From assembly GCA_007859835.1 (NCBI GenBank), contig SJPJ01000001.1, forward strand, positions 6,633,887 through 6,697,886: a stretch of DNA of 64,000 nucleotides. Reading direction: 5' to 3'. The notes under the pieces were generated by a model. The model had not been told where the DNA came from. It searched no databases and worked only from the letters and a program-made list of their open reading frames with translations. Origin of the DNA: Novipirellula herctigrandis (GTDB lineage: Bacteria > Planctomycetota > Planctomycetia > Pirellulales > Pirellulaceae). The translations under genes and the position numbers were made by a program. This document shows, piece after piece, positions 47,811-57,254 of this stretch. Positions within the stretch are counted from its first letter, which is position 1. Every line of letters begins with the position of its first letter.

Positions 47811-48656
47811 CTAAACCCCCAAAATGGTGTTTGACACCTTTTGCGTCCCCCGACTGGTGAAGTCACGACTGCCGCGAAGCAAGAGTGCTTGGTTGATGCG
47901 ATCCTTGAGGTGTCCGTTTTGTGATTCGACATCCCCATTCTCGTTGGCGCACCTGGCGTTAGTCTTCTGAGCGACACAGCCATAGTGATCCATGAGCGCC
48001 GCGTATCGCATCGTCAGTGTCGTTCGATCGGAATGGTTGCGAACGGCTGCGCTGAGCGAGTCGGTTCGATGCTGAGCGGGCACGCCACCAAATTGCCAGA
48101 AGGCATTTTGAATTCCCTCACTGAGTGCTTCAAAGGATTCGGAGAAACATAACGAAACCGCTTCGATGTTGCTGTACGTCAGCACGCAGTGAAAGAGCGT
48201 GTGTTTGAACGTCGCTCCGGCGATCTTCACACCGAGTTCGTTGCAGACGGTGAAGTCGCTTGCGGCAAAGCGTCCGGGGTGGTGATCCTGCGGAAAGAAC
48301 ACGGGTTTATCGGGTCCATGAATCGCTCGCCAGTTGGCAACGCGGCGTTCAAAGGTGCGGCGGGTCGAATTATCGAACTTGCCGGGATGCTGTCGTTGCA
48401 GGTCGCTGAACAGGGTGATCGCTTTGAGGTCGGGTTCGTGCCGGAGCAACTGCTCGACATCGTCCCAAACGTCGGCAAACGGATCGACGCGAGTTCGGTA
48501 ATCGCGTGGCGATTTTCGTTGCGAGGGCAGTCGCGGATCATCGCGATAGGATCGAGCGGTCTTCTTGTCCATCAAAGCCATCCTGGCAGAGGCGGCGAGT
48601 GACTTGCCAGCAGCAATCAGACGCCTGAGTTCAGAAACTTGTCCATCCGTGACCAT
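47811..48656 (-). pseudogene. IS21-family transposase IstA, 3'-truncated
   Basis: From the ATG at 48656, 281 codons resemble the N-terminal and core parts of IS21 IstA: helix-turn-helix (MVTDGQVSELRRLIAAGKSL), RDE/D-type catalytic core regions (AASDFTVCNELGVKI, SYSNIEAVSLCFSESFEALSEG-like) and ENGDVESQNGHLKDRINQALLLRGSRDF. Normal IstA is about 500 aa. After RGSRDF the sequence changes to 15 unrelated codons, exactly at the REP hairpin. No istB follows. The ORF is a remnant. Confidence 0.82.
47826..47838. repeat. REP-like hairpin downstream of the RAYT gene
   Basis: ggtgtttgacacc (5-bp arms, flanked by AAAA and TTTT) is a close relative of the upstream hairpin. It marks the junction between the RAYT element and the truncated IS21 transposase. 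Confidence 0.6.
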
Positions 48657-48710
48657 CGCAATCTCCTTGGAAAGCAGGAGCTTGTGATGATGCAATCATT
48701 GTCCCGAACA

Positions 48711-48824
48711 GGGGAATTCTAGTTGTCGCTAACGCGGGAAACGCCGCCGCGTGAAACCCCTGGGCAATCAGCCAAACCGGGGAATTCTAGTTGTCGCCGA
48801 CAGGGAAAACTAATTGTCGCTAGA
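48711..48824 (-). mobile_element. IS21-type left end with repeated transposase-binding motifs
   Basis: The 19-bp sequence ggggaattctagttgtcgc occurs at 48711-48729 and again at 48779-48797, and a diverged third copy (aaactaattgtcgct) lies at about 48808-48822. IS21-family ends carry such multiple repeats beside the istA start. The outer end of the element is therefore near 48824. Confidence 0.6.
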
Positions 48825-49274
48825 CACAGCCTTGCCGAGTGTCCCGCAACGCATCTACCAATTTCCCAATGGGTGCTGCAAAATCCAACAATCGGTCTTC
48901 CAGATCTTCACCGCGCTGATCCATCGATCTTCTCCACTGAAACGTTTCTAGACTTTCAAATTTACAATTGTCAATTTAGATTTTTCAATGACCTCGATTG
49001 CCGACGTAATCCTTTCCTGACTTGTGTAGATACCAATGCTGCAAGGGCGGGTTCGTAACTTGAAACGGATGCCGATGATCATTTTGCCAACGCCTTCGCG
49101 TTCCAAACGCTCCGCTCGCAATTGTCCCAACGCTGAATTTGACTACACACTTGGTTGACTTCGACTTCGACTGGGGTCGTAACGCGGAGTGGGAGATGTG
49201 TTGCGGTGGGAAGCGGGTTTCTGCTAGGAAAGTTGGTTGTTAGGTTCGTTTTCAGTCAAATTGGAGTTGGGTGG
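48825..49274. other. Intergenic region between IS21 remnant and next gene
   Basis: About 450 bases. No family, RNA or repeat is recognised. The region is AT-richer than its neighbours around 48950-48990. Confidence 0.35.
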
Positions 49275-49838
49275 ATGCTCGGCCAAAATCTGTCGTTTCG
49301 CGACAAGGATCGGCTCGCCGAATTACGGAGTCTCGATCGGTTTCGCTTGAAGCTGATCTATCAAGACCTTCAGGCACCTCAGATGGCTGATGTCAGGGGC
49401 GAATACGACGGAACGCTACTCGATCAAGGGGATTGTGTTGGAGCGTTATTCATTCGGACAGCCTTTGGAGCAACGGGGCCTTGGTTGGGCAAGGCTTTTC
49501 GGCCTGTCTCGGAGATTGTGGGCGAAGGCTACAACGCGTTTGGAACGATCGCGGACCGTCAGGCACGGTTACCGATGGACACCTTGATCGATCATTCGCA
49601 TATCGTTGCCGGTTACTCGTATATCCTCGATTACCGCACAAAGAACCGCGGTCCGATTCGTTGGCTTCGCGGCGAACTCCGACAGCTCAGTCCCGATCTG
49701 CTGCTCGGTATTGGGACATTTGGTCCGCGCGCAATTCGGCTCCATAAACTCCGACGAGTCATCCCGTTTGTACTCGCACGAAGCGACCGGGAGTATTTGC
49801 TCGGCGAAAACGAAAATCACAAAAGACGAAGCAGGTAG
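49275..49838 (+). CDS. Uncharacterised cytosolic protein
   Basis: A 187-aa protein from the ATG at 49275 (GGAG about 11 bases upstream). An upstream frame from 49155 adds 40 low-quality residues. The sequence is protein-like with beta-rich patches (MADVRGEYDGTLLDQGDCVG, LIDHSHIVAGYSYILDYRTKN) and conserved-looking aromatic and Gly positions. It recalls lipocalin-type GXWXG/DUF4334 domains, but I would not assign it. It stands alone within the mobile-element region. Confidence 0.55.
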   Translation: MLGQNLSFRDKDRLAELRSLDRFRLKLIYQDLQAPQMADVRGEYDGTLLDQGDCVGALFIRTAFGATGPWLGKAFRPVSEIVGEGYNAFGTIADRQARLPMDTLIDHSHIVAGYSYILDYRTKNRGPIRWLRGELRQLSPDLLLGIGTFGPRAIRLHKLRRVIPFVLARSDREYLLGENENHKRRSR

Positions 49839-49923
49839 TTTTTAGGGTTTGGCAACTGGCTCATCACCGCAGATCTTTCCAGTGACCCTAGCGGTTGCGG
49901 TTGCGGTTGAGAGAAGAAAAGAG

Positions 49924-50037
49924 AAGAAAAGGGGAAGGGGGGCGTTTTGCTTTCCCAAAAGAGAAGAAAACCCAAAAAATGACCCCCTTCCCCTTTTCTT
50001 TGTCACTTCCCCTTTTCTTTGTTCCCCTTTTCTTTGT
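49924..50037. repeat. Purine/pyrimidine-biased inverted and tandem repeats
   Basis: aagaaaaggggaagggg (49924-49940) has a perfect 17-bp inverted copy at 49984-50000. The right arm is then repeated as ttccccttttctttgt about three times to 50037. This hairpin sits at the broken 5' edge of the IS110 remnant. Confidence 0.7.
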
Positions 50038-50635
50038 TGGCGAAGCGGTGCCGATCGAGCACTACGCTTCGGCCCGCGCGATCAACGGACGGGCCGGCCT
50101 GTATCCCTCGCGTTACCAAAGCGACGAGGTCGACAACCCTGACGGAAAGTTGGTTCGTCAGGCCAACCGTCGCCTTCGCAGCGCCGCGATGTTGGTGGCG
50201 GAAAACTTGATCAAGTGTCATCCGTATTATCGCGGTTTATCGAACACTTGGAAGCAACGTAGAGTCGATCCCCGTGATCGTCGTTGCCGAATCGCCAACC
50301 GTGCGATGCGAATGGTCTACCAGATCGTCGGCGGTAGGCAGCTTTGGCGTGGCAAAGGGGTTGATCGCGAGTACCTGTTGTCGAAGCTTCAGATCTTTCA
50401 TCAAAAGCACCAAATACAAGTTTCCCAATCTGTCGCAGAACTCAATGAAGCGTTCGGTTGGCTCCCAAAGTCATGCTACGCCGAGGAAGCCAGACCGCTG
50501 GCCGAACTGGCCCGCAAGAAAGGTCGGGGGCCGACGGCGCTCGGCGACTTCCTGGTACCGTTGTTAGCCCGTCTTGGAGTCAGTGACCCTGAAGCAGTAG
50601 AATCAGAAACGTCCGAAGCTCGAAGTTCCCGCTGA
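50038..50635 (+). pseudogene. IS110/IS116/IS902-family transposase, C-terminal remnant
   Basis: About 199 codons match the transposase IS116/IS110/IS902 C-terminal domain: IEHYASARAINGRAGLYPSRYQSDEVD, LRSAAMLVAENLIKC and RIANRAMRMVYQIVGGRQLWRG. The N-terminal DEDD catalytic domain is missing; the frame upstream of 50038 is translated repeat. A complete IS110 transposase is about 350-450 aa. It cannot transpose by itself. Confidence 0.78.
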
Positions 50636-50965
50636 CTTGTCGGTCGTGAGAAGCACAAGAACAACGTCGTCTTGACCCCGAGGGATAGACGTGGCTTTAC
50701 GGAGCCGCAGTCAACAAGACCGTGGCAAAAGCGTGATGCTCTGTTCGCGGTTCAAACGTCGGATGAGACAGTGTGGAGCCTTCGAGCTTCGGATATCTAC
50801 CAGGGTGACGAGACTGAACCTCCGGAAAGCGACAGAGAGTGCTTCTGACGCCACAAGCCATTGGACAATCGAGTCCGAAAAAACTACCCTCGTAGGTAGT
50901 CCGCTGAACGTACGCGCTGACAGCAATCAACGAATACAGCCATGGCAGTGCTTTGATTTGTCCAA
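50636..50965. other. Region without recognised gene between IS110 and ABC remnants
   Basis: About 330 bases. Open frames on both strands are short and unlike known families. I see no RNA fold I can name. Confidence 0.4.
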
Positions 50966-51262
50966 ATGCAACGAATCGCATTAGCAAGAGCGTTTTTGAG
51001 GAATCCCGATATTCTGATTCTTGACGAAGCGACCAGCCAAATCGATTTAGAAAGCGAGCCATTGATCCATCAAACGCTTGCCAAGTTCTTGATCGGGCGA
51101 ACCGGCGTCATGATCACTCATCGCCCCACAAGCCTATCAATGGCAGATCGAGTAGTGGTATTTGAAAACGGCAATATCTCCGATAGCGGTCGCCACCAAG
51201 ACTTGATCGGACGTAACCGCTTCTATCAAAGCCTCTGCGGCGACCGGAAACAGTCCGCCTAA
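50966..51262 (+). pseudogene. ABC exporter ATPase, C-terminal remnant
   Basis: A 98-codon frame carries the end of an ABC nucleotide-binding domain: signature tail QRIALARAFLRNPDILILDEATSQID (Walker B and D-loop) and the H-loop MITHRPTSL, with the usual exporter ending VVVFENGNISDSGRHQDLI. Walker A and the membrane domain are absent. It is the tail of an MsbA/HlyB-type transporter left by rearrangement. Confidence 0.82.
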
Positions 51263-51433
51263 TTGCGACAGCAGGGTACTTGGCTGCCCAAATAGCCGAA
51301 GTCAATCTGTTTTTTGATGGTTTTACTTGACTCTTCGCATAGGTAACCCATGTTTCAGGTGGGCGCGAGTCACGTCGCGTCTGCGCAAACATCGGTGTAC
51401 CAATTCAATTTCCCAATCGCTGGGACTCTGAAC

Positions 51434-51517
51434 GGGTCTTCCGAAAATGGCAAACCGGTCGCGAGGCCGGGACGCAAAGCCACGGATCTCTATGAGATGG
51501 CCGGGCTGCCGAAGAAG
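51434..51517 (+). promoter_or_regulatory. Cyclic-di-GMP-I (GEMM) riboswitch
   Basis: The GEMM core is plain: GGCAAACC (51449-51456), a six-pair stem CCGGTC/GGCCGG capped by a GCGA tetraloop (51455-51470), then GGGACGCAAAGCC (51469-51481), a tetraloop-receptor-type ACGG, a second hairpin (ATCTC/GAGAT), and GGCCGGGCTGCCGA. TCTTC at the 5' edge pairs with GAAGA at the 3' edge to close P1. The base matching Vc2 G20 is G, which predicts c-di-GMP rather than cGAMP. It ends about 70 bases before the first gene of the chemosensory operon. I cannot tell whether it acts on transcription or translation; no clear terminator follows. Confidence 0.88.
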
Positions 51518-51589
51518 CTATTCCCCTTTTCAACCAACATTTGATCACTGTCACTTTCGGGTGTCGAGGATCACTTGCCGGAGAGTCTC

Positions 51590-51979
51590 ATGCATCCACC
51601 ACGCATCCTCGTCGCTGACGATAGCCGTACGATTCGCGCCGTCGTTTATCGCACCCTTTGCGCAGAAAACTTCGATGTGATACTCGCGTGCGACGGAATT
51701 GAGGCGGTCAAACTGGCTCGCTGCGAACGTCCACATCTTGTCATTCTGGACATTCAGATGCCGGAAATGGACGGCTACGCGGCGTGTGAAGAGATTCTGA
51801 AACTTGAGGGTCGCCGAGACGATCTGCCGATCATCTTCCTAACCAAAAATAACGCAAAACATCTTGATGCACTCGGAAACGATCTCGGCGCGTACCTCCA
51901 AAAGCCGGTGTGCGGAGACACCCTTCTTGCGACTGTTCGATCACTACTGAGCCGCCAATCTCTCGCACAATCCTGCTAG
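51590..51979 (+). CDS. CheY-like single-domain response regulator
   Basis: A 129-aa receiver: acidic pocket DD at residues 10-11, phospho-acceptor Asp54 (VILDIQMPEMDG), Thr85 and Lys105 (LQKP). No output domain. The ATG at 51590 has GGAG at 51580-51583, better than the upstream TTG at 51575. It is the first gene of the operon downstream of the c-di-GMP riboswitch and probably accepts phosphate from the CheA four genes on. Whether it acts on a motor, pilus or another protein is not visible. Confidence 0.92.
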   Translation: MHPPRILVADDSRTIRAVVYRTLCAENFDVILACDGIEAVKLARCERPHLVILDIQMPEMDGYAACEEILKLEGRRDDLPIIFLTKNNAKHLDALGNDLGAYLQKPVCGDTLLATVRSLLSRQSLAQSC

Positions 51980-51991
51980 GGAGACACAAGG

Positions 51992-52411
51992 TTGAATTCT
52001 CAAAGTACCAGTGATTCGCGCGAATGTGATCGCCATTACGACGATGAGACAACGCTTACGCCAGTGTTGGACTCGGAAACGTTTCATCAATGGAAGTCAG
52101 AGCTCAATGGTTTTCTGACGCAAACACAAAACCGGTTGACTTCGTTATCTCAATCTCTTTCTGAACATCATGAATCCCAACACCAGACCAAAATACAATC
52201 GGATGCACCGAATGACTGCAGTCGGCCCGAACCTGTTGCAGTACCCGCTGAAAAGCTAAGCACGGAAATACGAAGTTCATCGTACCTAGAACAAAAAGAA
52301 CAAGCGATTGAACCAGAAACACGCCATGAACCGGATGAAGACATTGACGCGCTCGATCGACTTAGCGCCATCAAACTTCGTTTGGCTAAGCAGATCGAGA
52401 ATGCATCTTAA
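51992..52411 (+). CDS. Small coiled-coil protein of unknown function
   Basis: A 139-aa polar protein, TTG start at 51992 with AGGGAGA upstream. WKSELNGFLTQTQNRLTSLSQSLSEHH and the C-terminal LDRLSAIKLRLAKQIENA are predicted helices; the middle is low complexity rich in Glu, Gln and Ser. I know no family. It lies 12 bases after the receiver gene within the che operon, so a scaffold or adaptor role is inferred. Confidence 0.65.
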   Translation: MNSQSTSDSRECDRHYDDETTLTPVLDSETFHQWKSELNGFLTQTQNRLTSLSQSLSEHHESQHQTKIQSDAPNDCSRPEPVAVPAEKLSTEIRSSSYLEQKEQAIEPETRHEPDEDIDALDRLSAIKLRLAKQIENAS

Positions 52412-52444
52412 GACAGAACGTTGTCAGCGACATACCCCAAGCTC

Positions 52445-53029
52445 ATGAATTCAAACGAACAAAAATTGAACTCGACGGCCACGGCAATGAACGATGCTCC
52501 CGCGTCGGACAAGCACTGCGTTTTTCGTAGCGGTGCCTCGTGGTTCTCTGTTCCAGCGGTTTCGGTTCGTGAGATCGCACTGTTGCCGAATCTGGTTCAG
52601 GTTCCGGCGTGTCACTCATCACTCGCGGGTATTTGTCATCTGCGGAGTGAGTTCGTGCCGGTAATTTCAATAAACGCTTTGCTTGGTTTTGAAAAAACGT
52701 CTGCATCGCAGCCCAACAATAAATTGATTGTGATTCATGGAGTGGGGAGCCAAACAGCTGGTTGCTGGGCAATCCAAATTGCAGAGGCGGCCTCGTTGGA
52801 ATCTCTCGAAGCTCTCGGCACTGCCGAGTCTCGTGCAGATGACACTTCTCAGTCTCCGGTAATGGGCACTGCGATGTTTCGAGAAGAAATCGTACGCATT
52901 CTCGATTCGGTAACACTCTACCGTCAAGTGCGTCGAGTGCTCGAGGAATTGTGGAACGCCACAAAACAACCGCTCAGTCACACGCCAAGTGACCATCCAT
53001 CTGGTACGAAATCGGGAACCCAGTTTTGA
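52445..53029 (+). CDS. cheW: CheW-like scaffold protein
   Basis: A 194-aa protein from the ATG 52445 (a TTG at 52421 is possible). The body has the CheW beta-barrel pattern: [49 protein letters not shown], the standard CheW opening, followed by a second half with an unusual [17 protein letters not shown] insertion. It links the MCP to CheA. Its stop overlaps the MCP start (TTGA). Confidence 0.88.
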   Translation: MNSNEQKLNSTATAMNDAPASDKHCVFRSGASWFSVPAVSVREIALLPNLVQVPACHSSLAGICHLRSEFVPVISINALLGFEKTSASQPNNKLIVIHGVGSQTAGCWAIQIAEAASLESLEALGTAESRADDTSQSPVMGTAMFREEIVRILDSVTLYRQVRRVLEELWNATKQPLSHTPSDHPSGTKSGTQF

Positions 53030-54387
53030 AGACTAATACACTTTTTCTCGGGACCCATGCGGTCGCCAGCGTCCTAATCGCGAGTTGTTCTGTTGCCGCT
53101 ACCCAATTGGGCTCAACATTGTCTATCGCGACTGCCGGCATCGTCACGATCGCTACGATTTTGCTCTCGACCTGGTTCGCTTCCAGGCGTATCCGAGCAG
53201 GACTGTCTGTGCTGGAATCAGCCATATCGCACGACGTGGAAACCGATGCATTGAAAACGGGAATTGCTGAGTTTGATGCCGTGGCGATACGAATCGGAAC
53301 GAAGGCCGCGAGTTGGGAAAGCATCGCGGCGAATACGCGAAAACAATCTAGCGAGTTTCATTCCTTGCTGAAATTGCTTAATCGGCGCGATGCGAATGAC
53401 GAACCTTCCAGCATGCAACTCCGTGGATTGCTTGCTGGATTGGGAAACACTCTGCACACACAATTTAAAGAGTACGATCGCACGAGTGTTGAAATTCAAG
53501 AATCCGGACAATTGATCGCTGATGGTGCGGAGGCTCAAGGTCATGTGGTTGTCAAGACGACCGCTTGCGTCGAGCAACTAGCTTCGACAATCGATTCGGT
53601 TTCCGCCAACGTTGCTTCCGCGAACATCGCTGCCCAGAACAGCCATGAATCGGCCTCCACAGCACTCAGTTTGGTTGGGGAATTGAATGAGAGCATGAAT
53701 CGAGTACGCAGCGTCTCTCTATCTTGCGAGAAAAAATTACGAGGTCTGTGCGATCCTTCGCAGCAGATCAGCGCCATTGTCACAACGATCAGCGAAATCG
53801 CTGCAAAGACGGACTTGTTAGCTTTGAACGCGTCAATCGAATCGATTCGAGCCGGTGAACATGGCAGCGGATTTGCAATCGTTGCGGATGAAGTTCGGCA
53901 ATTGGCTGAACAAGCGACCGACGCGACTCGAGAAATTGAAAGCCTAATCGAGTCAATGCAGGTAGTAACGCAGGAGTCCATCCGCGGCATCGAAATTGAG
54001 CGAGATGAAGTCGAGTCAGCTACCGACCGCGCCGCCGCGGTCAAAGATGCACTACAAACGATTTGTGACGCTTTCGAACATGATGCTTCGCATCTCAGCG
54101 AGATAGCGGCGTCGTCTAGCCAGCAGTTGCAACTCACGCATGATGTCGTATTGGCCATTGAGCAAATATCGAAAATCGCTAAGGCAAATCGTGGTGGGGC
54201 CGAGAGAATTGGCTGGACAATGAAGTCACTCTCCAAAGGAAATCCACAAATCAGCGGTGCCATCGATCGACTCCGAGGTTGCGCCGTTGACTCACGGGTC
54301 CAGCCTGAGCAGGAATCTACTCGATCAACCTCCGTCGCGCCGGTTGTCGTCCCGGCGTTGAATCCCACTATGACCCCGGTCGGTTGA
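53026..54387 (+). CDS. Methyl-accepting chemotaxis-type signalling protein without a sensor domain
   Basis: A 453-aa protein starting TTG at 53026. Two N-terminal hydrophobic segments (about 6-25 and 33-50) are joined by a very short loop, so there is no periplasmic ligand domain. The cytosolic part is a long coiled coil with the hairpin tip [42 protein letters not shown], which contacts CheA and CheW. The signal may enter through the membrane or cytosol. No CheR or CheB is in the window. Ser-rich substitutions (ASIESI) deviate slightly from the consensus AAIEAA. Confidence 0.92.
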   Translation: MKTNTLFLGTHAVASVLIASCSVAATQLGSTLSIATAGIVTIATILLSTWFASRRIRAGLSVLESAISHDVETDALKTGIAEFDAVAIRIGTKAASWESIAANTRKQSSEFHSLLKLLNRRDANDEPSSMQLRGLLAGLGNTLHTQFKEYDRTSVEIQESGQLIADGAEAQGHVVVKTTACVEQLASTIDSVSANVASANIAAQNSHESASTALSLVGELNESMNRVRSVSLSCEKKLRGLCDPSQQISAIVTTISEIAAKTDLLALNASIESIRAGEHGSGFAIVADEVRQLAEQATDATREIESLIESMQVVTQESIRGIEIERDEVESATDRAAAVKDALQTICDAFEHDASHLSEIAASSSQQLQLTHDVVLAIEQISKIAKANRGGAERIGWTMKSLSKGNPQISGAIDRLRGCAVDSRVQPEQESTRSTSVAPVVVPALNPTMTPVG

Positions 54388-54398
54388 AAGGAGGCATT

Positions 54399-57254
54399 AT
54401 GGATACAAACATCAATTCTGATCATGCTCAGCAAGACTCGCAGCTCTCGCTCGATGAATCGCGTGAGCTATTGAGCGAAGTACACCTGGCAACCGAAGGC
54501 ACGTCACAGCACAACTTGAGTAACTTCGCGACGTTGGTATGCCAAGTGCTTCAACTAAATGATTGCTCGCTTAGCGATGATATCATCGATGAAGGAATCA
54601 AGACCTTCCTCGATAGCAGCCTCAAAGAGATTCAGTTAGCCATGGAATCGGAAGCTCCCAACTCTGAACGAATCGAATCGCTTCAAACGGAGGCATTGAA
54701 ACGTTGGGGAGATCGATTGGTGGCAGATGATGAATTCGAATTTGATCTGTGCGCGAACGATCTATCCACGAACGATCTATCCACGAACGATCTTTCCGCG
54801 AACGATCTATCCACGAACGACGTGTGGGACATCGGCGATTGCGAAGAAAGCGACTCCGAGGAGAATCACGATACCGATGCCGATGTTGTCGCGCCGAGCG
54901 CTGCTGAGATCGCATCCTTGCTCAGCTCATTGGGACAGACAGACACACCACCGTCGGACCACCTATCGGAATCATCTGAGCTTCGTGCCGAAGCGATGCT
55001 CTCGCATGAGCCAGCATCAGAGCTAGCGAATGCATCCAATGCGGAACCACCGACAGTGACAATCGCATCACTTGATCCCGAACTTCGGGAGGCGTTTCTT
55101 GAAGATGCGGCGAGTTGTGTCAGTTCGATGGAAGCGGCGCTGCTTCGTCTGGAGTCGGATCCCCAGCACCAGGAATCGTTGAATCAAATTTGTCGAGAAC
55201 TACATACGTTGAAGGGTGCTTCAGCGAGCGTGGCGCTGAATGATTTGGCGGATCAACTGCATCAACTGGAAGACAGCCTTCGCGAAGATGAAGTCGCCGG
55301 TCGAGCCCCGAAAATCAATTCATTGTTGCAGATTGTCGACTCAATCCGTTCGCAAGTATCCGAAGGGTCAGGGCCCTCTCCGCCAGAATCGGAGCAATTT
55401 CCCGCACACAGCACGACTGACCTTCCTGGCCAGCAAGCGTCGCCCCCCCCCCTCGCTTCCTTTGACGAGGGCCAGTCGGACGACGAGTCGGTGCGAGTGA
55501 AATCGTCGCAGCTCAATCGACTCATGGATATGCTTGCCGAGTTGGTGATGCTTCGAAATCGCCGCGAGACAGAACTATCCGAGTTACAAGAGGTATATCA
55601 TGAGCTGATCGGAAGTGTTTCAAAGATGCGGCTACTGAGCAACGAGAACCACGATGGTGTCGTCGTCTCTAGTTCATCGCAGCTTTCAGAAATCGCCAAT
55701 GACGTGCTGGAAGTTGCCCAGAATGTTCGCACTTGTGCGCGTCCGGTCGCCGAAGGGAACACGGCTGTATCACAATTCATTCGCCAATTTCGCAAAGAGC
55801 TGGTGGAGCTTCGACGAACGCCCGTAGCAGGTCTGTTCCGTCGATTGCAAAGGGTGGTTCGCGACGCAGCACACGCGGAATCCAAAGAAGTTCAATTGGT
55901 ACTGCTCGGTGAAGATGCTGGGATTGAGCGTTCATTGCAGCAACGTTTGTATGAGCCACTGCTGCATATCGTTCGGAATTGTGTCTGTCACGGAATCGAA
56001 TCGGTTGATGAACGTGCTCGATGTGGAAAGCCCCCCATCGGTACAATCACGCTCGAAGCAACTTCAGGTCCCGATTTATTTGTGATCGAGATTCGTGATG
56101 ACGGACGAGGGCTGGACTATGACGCGATTCGGCGTCGGGGAATCGAAACAGGGCTTTTGGCCGCAAACCAAATGGCCAGCCACGAGGAACTTTCTCAGCT
56201 AATTTTTCATCCGGGATTTTCGACTCGACAAACCGCCAACCAAACCGCTGGCCGTGGGGTTGGGATGGATGTTGTCGCTAACACGTTGCAACGCATGCGA
56301 GGTTGGCTGGCAATCGACTCGGATACAAACCGGGGCACACGAATTCGCCTGAGTTTCCCGCTGCCATCTGTGATTCAACACGCAATGGTGTTTCGATCAG
56401 CCGACCAACTGTTCGCCTTGCCGATGCAGTCTGTGCAAAGAGCGGGGGTTATTGACATGGAATCAAATTGTCTCGTCTTGTCACATCTCTTGAACGCAAC
56501 TGCAGGCCAAAACGGCAAACCACGTCAAGGGATCGAGATAGTCTGCATGGATCCAACCACGCAGGGAACTGGTGATCGTCCGTCCCGCATTACGCTGTTG
56601 GTCGACGAGATCGTAGGCCCCGAGGAAGTCGTTGTGCGCCCACTTCCTGCGCTCTTAAAGAACCATCCATTCTGCTCCGGTGCAACTCTTTCAGGCATGG
56701 GACAGACCGTTCTATTCCTTGACGCACACCGCGTTGTAGAATCGCACGGAAAACTACTTCAATCGACCAAAGCGGTGATGTCATCCGGCACTCTCGGCCA
56801 GTCGGAAAAACAGTGCGTGGGCGATACCGCGATTCGACCGCGAGTGCTCGTCGTCGATGATTCAATCAGTGCCCGGAAACGTGTTGTTCGCTCGCTCAAA
56901 CGATATGCCATCGACATCTCTGAAGCATCCAACGGCCGGGAAGCACTTCAGTTTCTGAAAGGACAGCGTTTCGCAGCCGTCTTTACCGATATGGAAATGC
57001 CTCACGTCAGCGGCATGGAACTACTGTCAGAGATCCGATCACGCCAAGGTGCCCAATCGCCGCCCGTGGTCATCATCAGTAGTCGCGGCGAAGTGGAATT
57101 CACAGACCGCGCCAAACAGTTAGGTGCTCATTGCTATTTGATGAAGCCAGTCGCAGACGAATCTCTTGATGAGTCGCTAAAAGGCATCGAGCCGCTAAAA
57201 GATTTACGAGCCAACTCAACAGAAACATCTAGGCCAAACGGAGAGAACCAATGA
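54399..57254 (+). CDS. cheA: CheA histidine kinase with C-terminal receiver domain
   Basis: A 951-aa hybrid kinase from the ATG 54399 (AAAGGAGG upstream). Order: an N-terminal acidic region with a four-copy 15-bp in-frame repeat (about residues 119-139, NDLST); HPt domain with phospho-His269 (CRELHTLKGASAS); dimerisation; HATPase with NCVCHGIESVDER (N box) and DDGRGLD and GRGVGMDVVANTL (G boxes); CheW-like domain; and a receiver with Asp864 (FTDMEMPHVSG) and KP. It phosphorylates the receivers of the operon. The stop overlaps the next start (ATGA). Confidence 0.93.
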   Translation: MDTNINSDHAQQDSQLSLDESRELLSEVHLATEGTSQHNLSNFATLVCQVLQLNDCSLSDDIIDEGIKTFLDSSLKEIQLAMESEAPNSERIESLQTEALKRWGDRLVADDEFEFDLCANDLSTNDLSTNDLSANDLSTNDVWDIGDCEESDSEENHDTDADVVAPSAAEIASLLSSLGQTDTPPSDHLSESSELRAEAMLSHEPASELANASNAEPPTVTIASLDPELREAFLEDAASCVSSMEAALLRLESDPQHQESLNQICRELHTLKGASASVALNDLADQLHQLEDSLREDEVAGRAPKINSLLQIVDSIRSQVSEGSGPSPPESEQFPAHSTTDLPGQQASPPPLASFDEGQSDDESVRVKSSQLNRLMDMLAELVMLRNRRETELSELQEVYHELIGSVSKMRLLSNENHDGVVVSSSSQLSEIANDVLEVAQNVRTCARPVAEGNTAVSQFIRQFRKELVELRRTPVAGLFRRLQRVVRDAAHAESKEVQLVLLGEDAGIERSLQQRLYEPLLHIVRNCVCHGIESVDERARCGKPPIGTITLEATSGPDLFVIEIRDDGRGLDYDAIRRRGIETGLLAANQMASHEELSQLIFHPGFSTRQTANQTAGRGVGMDVVANTLQRMRGWLAIDSDTNRGTRIRLSFPLPSVIQHAMVFRSADQLFALPMQSVQRAGVIDMESNCLVLSHLLNATAGQNGKPRQGIEIVCMDPTTQGTGDRPSRITLLVDEIVGPEEVVVRPLPALLKNHPFCSGATLSGMGQTVLFLDAHRVVESHGKLLQSTKAVMSSGTLGQSEKQCVGDTAIRPRVLVVDDSISARKRVVRSLKRYAIDISEASNGREALQFLKGQRFAAVFTDMEMPHVSGMELLSEIRSRQGAQSPPVVIISSRGEVEFTDRAKQLGAHCYLMKPVADESLDESLKGIEPLKDLRANSTETSRPNGENQ
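54754..54813 (+). repeat. 15-bp in-frame tandem repeat within cheA
   Basis: Four near-perfect copies of cgaacgatctatcca encode Asn-Asp-Leu-Ser-Thr. Because 15 is divisible by three, copy changes would only alter linker length. Confidence 0.85.

Noticed and set aside
50636..50965. Group II intron or structured RNA between the IS110 and ABC remnants
   Set aside because: I could not find domain V or any other recognisable fold.
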